Positions 59,998-64,000 of a DNA stretch of 64,000 nt are shown here, piece after piece (within the stretch, counting starts at the first letter, position 1; the number at the start of each line of letters is the position of its first letter). The stretch is from Pseudomonas sp. ABC1 (GTDB lineage: Bacteria > Pseudomonadota > Gammaproteobacteria > Pseudomonadales > Pseudomonadaceae). Made by a program: the position numbers and the translations under genes. A model generated the notes under the pieces. It was not told the DNA's origin. It saw only the letters and a program-made list of their open reading frames with translations, and searched no databases. The stretch is from positions 620,001 through 684,000 of the forward strand of contig NZ_CP058349.1 of NCBI RefSeq assembly GCF_013395055.1, written 5' to 3'.

Positions 59998-60884
59998 GCG
60001 GCGGTCCGTTCCCAGCTTACAGCGTTGAATTCGGCGACCGCGATGGCAGCGCAATTGATGATGTCGAGGTTGCCAGCATAGGCAGGCAAGTAGTCGCCGC
60101 TGCCGCGCACAGTCACACCCACGGTGAGGTAGCCTTTGCTTTCCACCGGTTCCAGCACCACTTCGTAGCCCGGTACGTAGCGTTGAACACGGACAACCAT
60201 CTCCCGCACGCTTGCTTTCACCTTCTCCAGACTCTGGTAACGCCCCTTCGCGAATACAGTGGTTTGCATGTTGATGCCGGGCTTGGCCGGGTTGATGTTC
60301 AGCACCGCTTTGCTTTTTCCAGTACCACTGAACTGCCGCAGCGCCTGCTCGGTAGTGAGAATGTACTGATTGATGTTCTCGCGCGTCGCCATGCCCGCGC
60401 TGTCAGAGGCGATAGTCGAAGCGACTTCGATGTAATCCAGCGTGTCGAAAGCCTGGGCGATGGCATAGGCCAGCGGGATGCTCGCTTGGCCGCCGCAAGT
60501 CACTAGGTTCACGTTGCGCTCGGCGACTATGCTGTCGAGGTTGATTGAGGGTACGCAGATCGCGCCGATCTTCGCGGGTGTCATGTCTATGACCATCAGG
60601 TTGGCCTTGCGAAAGAATTGGTCGTTGATACGGTGCGACTGCGCCGAGGTGGCGTCGAACACGATGTCGATGCCGCTGGCGTGGTGCGCCAGAAAGTCGA
60701 TGCCCTCAGCCGAGGTGGCGATGCCCAGATCACGGGCACGGGCTAAGCCTTCACTGGCCTGGCTGCGTCCCACGACCATTTTCAGGTCCAGGTGAGGAGA
60801 ACGCATGGCTTTGTACATTAGGTCTATGCCGATGCTTCCCGAGCCAATGATCGCAGCCCGCTTGCGAGAAATTACAGCTTCCAT
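59994..60884 (-). CDS. Acylating acetaldehyde dehydrogenase (DmpF/MhpF family)
   Basis: 296 residues. NAD-binding GSGSIGIDLMYKA (about 14-26), catalytic Cys in VTCGGQASIPLAYA (about 131), and the family C-terminal region. Interconverts acetaldehyde and acetyl-CoA and channels the aldehyde to or from the aldolase. First gene of the leftward operon: it would supply acetaldehyde from acetyl-CoA if the pair works in the synthetic direction. Start MEAVISRKRAA is preceded by GGAA-type RBS on the minus strand. Confidence 0.9.
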   Translation of the reverse strand: MEAVISRKRAAIIGSGSIGIDLMYKAMRSPHLDLKMVVGRSQASEGLARARDLGIATSAEGIDFLAHHASGIDIVFDATSAQSHRINDQFFRKANLMVIDMTPAKIGAICVPSINLDSIVAERNVNLVTCGGQASIPLAYAIAQAFDTLDYIEVASTIASDSAGMATRENINQYILTTEQALRQFSGTGKSKAVLNINPAKPGINMQTTVFAKGRYQSLEKVKASVREMVVRVQRYVPGYEVVLEPVESKGYLTVGVTVRGSGDYLPAYAGNLDIINCAAIAVAEFNAVSWERTAA

Positions 60885-61039
60885 ATTGTTAATTCCTTCC
60901 TGAGATTGAGTACCATCTACTCGCCGAGAAGGCTGTTTCGACGATCCGTTGCTTCATGCGAAAACCATAAGCGTTCAGCCTTGGACATTGCTTGTACGTT
61001 CTTGGGAAAAGCGAAAAATTCTGAGGAACCGGTTGGCTT

Positions 61040-61068
61040 TTTATACTGGCGCGGGTAGGCCGGAGGAA
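61040..61068 (-). promoter_or_regulatory. Possible promoter of the biosynthetic operon
   Basis: On the minus strand TTCCTC, 17 bp, TATAAA, about 155 bp upstream of the first gene. The -10 is good and the -35 poor, as expected for an activator-dependent promoter such as one driven by an AraC protein. The remainder of 60885-61497 (613 bp) holds no gene; apart from this it has the hairpins at 61324-61475. Confidence 0.35.
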
Positions 61069-61340
61069 GATTGGATGCGGGGTAGCTCCAGGTTGATCAG
61101 CCTGCCTGGATAGCTCATCTAAGGTCAGCCGTACTCCGGGTATTCATCGATTTGCTGAGAGAAATTCAGTCGCCATCTCGTGAAAACCCGTAACAGGGTC
61201 TCCGCTGAATCCACGACGCAGTCCTCCTCTTGATACATATAATCAATGGCTCTCGAACGATGACTAACCGAATAGGCTAACCTTATAGCTTGGGATCTTG
61301 ACCTGCTCTAGGACAAAAACGCAGGGGTTCTTGCCCCCTC

Positions 61341-61413
61341 AAAATCAGGAAAAATAGACGGTTTCCACCCGGCCGCTGCGCTGGGTGGAGCCTCCGCGAT
61401 TTTTCCTGATTTT
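61341..61413. repeat. Long hairpin in the leader of truncated ardA
   Basis: Perfect 15-bp arms AAAATCAGGAAAAAT (61341-61355) and its inverse (61399-61413), with a further CCACCC/GGGTGG stem inside. Smaller hairpins flank it: AGGGG/CCCCT at 61323-61338 and GGGTTC/GAACCC at 61446-61475. Such structured leaders are common upstream of genes in the lead region of conjugative elements, and some act as single-strand promoters. Here it is a leftover of such an element. Confidence 0.6.
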
Positions 61414-61497
61414 TTCACGACCGCCTTAGTCGCCCTAGTCGGCAGGGGTTCATGCGCAGCGCAAGCGCAGAACCCTGAAGACGAAGGAGTGAAAGCC

Positions 61498-61697
61498 ATG
61501 AGCGAAGAGATCAGGATCTGCGTTGCCGACCTAGCCGCCTACAACGCCGGTCACCTGCATGGCGTCTGGATCGACGCAATGCAGGAGCTGGACGACATCC
61601 AAGCGCAGGTCGACGCCATGCTGGCGGCCTCGCCGGTTGGGGGTATGGAGGAATACGCCATCCACGACTTCGAGGGCTTCGACTGTCGCGGTCGCGC
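61498..61697 (+). pseudogene. ardA: Truncated antirestriction gene ardA (N-terminal part only)
   Basis: About 62 N-terminal codons match ArdA, the DNA-mimic antirestriction protein: MSEEIRICVADLAAYNAGHLHGVWIDA ... EEYAIHDFEGF. The start has GAAGGAG 8 bp upstream. After the FEGF motif, around 61680, the sequence stops resembling ArdA and runs into the antisense of the neighbouring core gene's 3' end; the open frame continues only to 61803. About 100 residues of the normal protein, including the acidic DNA-mimic core, are missing. It marks a deletion/recombination junction between a mobile element and the chromosome. Confidence 0.75.
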
Positions 61698-62507
61698 TTA
61701 CTTGCTTTCGATGAAGCGTGTCAGCGAAGGGGAAACCTCGGCAAAATTGATCGCCTTGTGGTGCAGGCTGCCATCTTTCGCCTCGACCGTCAGCCAGAGC
61801 TGATCCGAGATTTTGGCCGCCGGAGGAATCGGAATCTCGACCCAGCGGTCCCAACGCGTGCCACTGAAGACATTACCGGCCGCGCGCAGCGAACGAGGCT
61901 TGCGCACTTTCAGGTAGGCGGCACGGATGTCGGCATCGCATGTCTCGCAGAAGCGAATGTAGAACGACTTGTGGAAAGAGCCAGCGGCCTCCTGTGGACG
62001 CTTGTGGTCGACCTCGGCCAAGGTGAACTCCCAGGGACCTATCGCATCGCTGTAGGCATCGTCGCGCAGTGTCGCCTTCAAGGGCGTATTGACGAAGGCC
62101 ACGGCAAAGCCGACAGGCAGCAACAACAGCAATACGACAGCGATACGACGCCGCCACGGGTTGCTGATGCCGTCGAGGCTGGGGCTTTCCGGAACCTTGA
62201 CCTCCTTGCCCTTGCGCGCAGGCTGAGGCTGCACCGGTTGCCATGGCCAGTTCGGCATATAGAACACCAGGGCGGCTCCGGCAATCGTCAGCCAGCCGAG
62301 CCAGGCCACGCTGCCAACGCTCCAGCCACGCACGTGGAAGTTCATGTAGAGCGCCAACGCCAGCAACGTCCAGCCGACTACCCGCAGCACACGGCTGAGC
62401 CGGACGGAAAGCGCTCGCCGCAGGAAATGCTTGGCATGCTTGTCCATCGCCAGGGCCAATGCCACGAAGCCCACCAGGCTGGTCAACAGAATCAGGACAT
62501 CGATCAT
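61698..62507 (-). CDS. Membrane protein, DUF3325 N-terminus, iron-uptake associated
   Basis: 269 residues from MIDVLILLTSLVGF. An N-terminal module with three hydrophobic helices (about 1-83; MDKHAKHFLRRALS is typical of DUF3325) is followed by a linker with Pro/Lys, a fourth helix (about 112-134), and an extracytoplasmic C-terminal domain with a Cys pair (FCETCDADIRAAYL). DUF3325/DUF3649/PepSY genes form operons near TonB receptors for siderophores. Function not established. Overlaps the next gene by 1 bp. Its 3' end is the right-hand junction of the foreign island. Confidence 0.75.
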   Translation of the reverse strand: MIDVLILLTSLVGFVALALAMDKHAKHFLRRALSVRLSRVLRVVGWTLLALALYMNFHVRGWSVGSVAWLGWLTIAGAALVFYMPNWPWQPVQPQPARKGKEVKVPESPSLDGISNPWRRRIAVVLLLLLPVGFAVAFVNTPLKATLRDDAYSDAIGPWEFTLAEVDHKRPQEAAGSFHKSFYIRFCETCDADIRAAYLKVRKPRSLRAAGNVFSGTRWDRWVEIPIPPAAKISDQLWLTVEAKDGSLHHKAINFAEVSPSLTRFIESK

Positions 62508-62803
62508 CAGGCAGCGCCTCCAGGCAGAAGCGCCCAACAGATCAGGGACAGAACCGCAGTGGGCACGACCATGCCCACCCATGCACGGGTCGCACTCCGG
62601 GTGCTGAAGACCCAGACGACAACGCCGGCGTAGACCGCAAAGCTGAGCAGCGTGGCCGCCAGGACCGCATGCGCCTTGGGCAATGGCCATAGCAACGCCA
62701 GCAATACTGTGATCGCAGAGGTCAATGCGTACCCGCCAACGACGGCAGCCAGCACCCGCGACGCCACCATCCAGCGATAACGCGCCGATTCACTGATATT
62801 CAT
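62507..62803 (-). CDS. DUF3649 small membrane protein, iron-uptake associated
   Basis: 98 residues with three transmembrane helices (YRWMVASRVLAAVVGGYALTS..., VLAATLLSFAVYAGVVVWVF, MVVPTAVLSLICWALL). Family member found with PepSY and DUF3325 proteins in siderophore-uptake loci. Start overlaps the PepSY gene stop by 4 bp. Role unknown. Confidence 0.75.
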   Translation of the reverse strand: MNISESARYRWMVASRVLAAVVGGYALTSAITVLLALLWPLPKAHAVLAATLLSFAVYAGVVVWVFSTRSATRAWVGMVVPTAVLSLICWALLPGGAA

Positions 62804-64000
62804 TGCGTCACCGCTCCCTTTACCGTCGCTTTCGCTGCGTTCTCCGCGGCCTCGACCTTCAGCCATTTCTTCTTCAGTTTGAACGCCGCATAGGCGAACA
62901 GCCCCGCCAAGGCGAACATCGTCAGGTCAAAACCGGCCAGGACCCAATCCCCATAGGGCACGGTAACCCCCAGGTGCTTGTCGGTGGTCAATGCGTTGAG
63001 CAGAGGCAACAGGGCGTAAGCGACCACGGCGATCCAGAGGATTTCCAGCCAGGCTTTCTTCACCGGACGCAGCGCCGCATAGACGAACGTCCAGCCCCAG
63101 ACCAGGAACAGGCTGTGCGCCTCCCAGTCGGCACGCTCGGCCATATCGACAGGCAGGAGGCGGTTGGCCCAGAAGTAGGCCGCAACGGCCACCGGCAGAC
63201 CGACGATGGTGCCGGCGTTGAGAATTTCCACCAGGCGCAGGCCAGCGGCATCGAAACGCGACGCCGCATCCTTCTTCAGATGACGCCCACGCCGTTTGAC
63301 CGTCCACAGGACCAGGCCGGTACCAATCATCCCGCAGCCCAGCAACCCGGAGAGCAGGTACAGCCAGCGCAACCACCAGTCAGCGAACCGGCCTTCATGC
63401 AGGGACAGGATCACGTTACGGGTTTCGGTTGCCGCCGTGCCCTTCTCCTCGCGAATCATCGGTTGCCCGTCCTCGGCGCTGAAGCGCAAGGTCGGTGCCT
63501 CGTAGACCTGCAACTGGCCGCCCTTGAGCTTGTGCACGTCGATATAGGCACCCTCTTTCTCGGGGTGGCTCACACTCAGCGATGCGACACTGCCCTCTCC
63601 CCACTGTGCCTCGGCCTTCGCCAGGACACTCGCCAGCGACACAGCCGGTTTGCTGACGGGCAGGTAGACCTCGCCCGTGTTGCGATCAAAGATTTCGTCA
63701 TAGAACTTGGTGCGCCCGGCATCCGAACTGCCATACAGGGTGTCGAGCGCTGCGGGCATGTACTGCGAGGGAAAGAACACCAGGCCGCTGTAGGTGATCA
63801 TCAGGAAGAAAGGCAGCGCCATCACACTGATGATGTTGTGCGCGTCGAGCCAGGAACGCTGTCCCTTGCCAGGACGGAAGGTGAAGAAATCCTTGAAGAT
63901 CTTCTTGTGCGTGATCACGCCCGAAACAATGGCAAGCAACATGAGCATGGTGCAGACACCCACCAGGCGAATCGCCACATCGTAGGGAATGTAGTGCAGC
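62800..64000 (-). CDS. PepSY-associated transmembrane protein, 5' end beyond the window
   Basis: At least 400 residues are visible; reading continues upstream past the window edge (LHYIPYDVAIRLVGVC...), so the true start is outside. Several transmembrane helices, a PepSY-type extracytoplasmic domain (VSLASVLAKAEAQWGEGSVASLSVSHPEKEG), and a basic C terminus. PiuB/FoxB-like proteins of this family act in the inner membrane in siderophore-iron release and probably move electrons to ferric complexes. First visible gene of the three-gene operon, coupled to the DUF3649 gene. Confidence 0.82.
   Translation of the reverse strand, partial: LHYIPYDVAIRLVGVCTMLMLLAIVSGVITHKKIFKDFFTFRPGKGQRSWLDAHNIISVMALPFFLMITYSGLVFFPSQYMPAALDTLYGSSDAGRTKFYDEIFDRNTGEVYLPVSKPAVSLASVLAKAEAQWGEGSVASLSVSHPEKEGAYIDVHKLKGGQLQVYEAPTLRFSAEDGQPMIREEKGTAATETRNVILSLHEGRFADWWLRWLYLLSGLLGCGMIGTGLVLWTVKRRGRHLKKDAASRFDAAGLRLVEILNAGTIVGLPVAVAAYFWANRLLPVDMAERADWEAHSLFLVWGWTFVYAALRPVKKAWLEILWIAVVAYALLPLLNALTTDKHLGVTVPYGDWVLAGFDLTMFALAGLFAYAAFKLKKKWLKVEAAENAAKATVKGAVTQ

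Noticed and set aside
59002..60884. Remnant of an aromatic meta-cleavage pathway
   Set aside because: No hydratase, decarboxylase or ring-cleavage dioxygenase nearby; the pair is coupled to NRPS-type genes instead.
50402..60884. Cluster for L-2-amino-4-methoxy-trans-3-butenoic acid (AMB) or furanomycin
   Set aside because: It shares LysE export and NRPS parts with AMB-type loci, but has no multidomain NRPS or methyltransferase; furanomycin's C7 skeleton does not follow from the C5 aldol product without extra steps.

Overview
The window reads as a Pseudomonas chromosome (sensu lato). It is GC-rich, and most of it is core gene blocks familiar from Pseudomonas: pgsA-uvrC-gacA; rsmJ/tsaB/adk/ppc/lptF/lysS/prfB; hda/purM/purN; dapC/dapD/csdA/sufE. 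Three segments stand out: a mobile-element end on the left, a split tRNA gene near 13.5 kb, and a foreign biosynthetic island near 50.3-61.7 kb.

1-7.0 kb is the terminal part of an ICEclc/PAGI-2-type integrative element. It holds the tail of a type II thioesterase, a one-piece fusion of a salicylate-activating ligase with a salicylate synthase, a 4'-phosphopantetheinyl transferase, a LysR regulator, and a 653-residue tyrosine integrase transcribed away from a tRNA-Gly(GCC) gene. The 3' 18 bp of that tRNA form the attachment site. The cargo is therefore one end of a yersiniabactin-like siderophore cluster carried on an ICE.

7.1-13.8 kb is core: pgsA, uvrC, gacA, a hybrid sensor kinase (nahK/ercS'-like) and an iron-containing alcohol dehydrogenase (ercA-like). 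A tRNA-Leu(UAA) gene follows, split at the anticodon by a 237-nt group I intron with recognisable P2, P3, P4, P6 and P7 pairings. 13.9-19.8 kb is a cobalamin riboswitch followed by a methyltransferase, a TonB-dependent receptor and a BtuF/C/D importer. 19.9-24.5 kb is a zinc-starvation operon (folE2, gamma-carbonic anhydrase-like, pyrC2, dksA2, COG0523 GTPase) read leftward from a palindromic Zur-like box.

24.6-50.3 kb is mostly housekeeping: rsmJ, DUF72, tsaB, adk, ppc, lipoproteins including lptF, a DUF1704 protein, lysS, prfB with its programmed frameshift, rlmF, hda, purMN, dapC, dapD, gltS, csdA and sufE. Three repeat structures lie between genes: a 59-bp palindrome at 34.45 kb, a 106-bp inverted-repeat element at 40.54 kb and a 198-bp MITE-like element at 45.25 kb.

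50.4-61.7 kb is the most interesting part. A leftward operon encodes acetaldehyde dehydrogenase, 4-hydroxy-2-oxovalerate aldolase, a stand-alone adenylation domain, a SyrB2/CmaB-like non-haem iron enzyme whose Asp/Ala metal-site position is Val (His-Gln-Val), a stand-alone carrier protein, a free-standing protein resembling the leucyl-tRNA synthetase editing domain, two LysE/RhtB exporters, a cupin, a type II thioesterase and a quinone oxidoreductase. An AraC regulator follows. My inference is that it makes and exports a small non-proteinogenic amino acid built on 4-hydroxynorvaline and modified on a carrier protein, with the editing-domain protein giving self-protection. It abuts a truncated ardA antirestriction gene, which points to delivery by a mobile element. 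The right edge (61.7-64 kb) is a small membrane-protein operon of the type found with siderophore uptake (DUF3325, DUF3649, PepSY).
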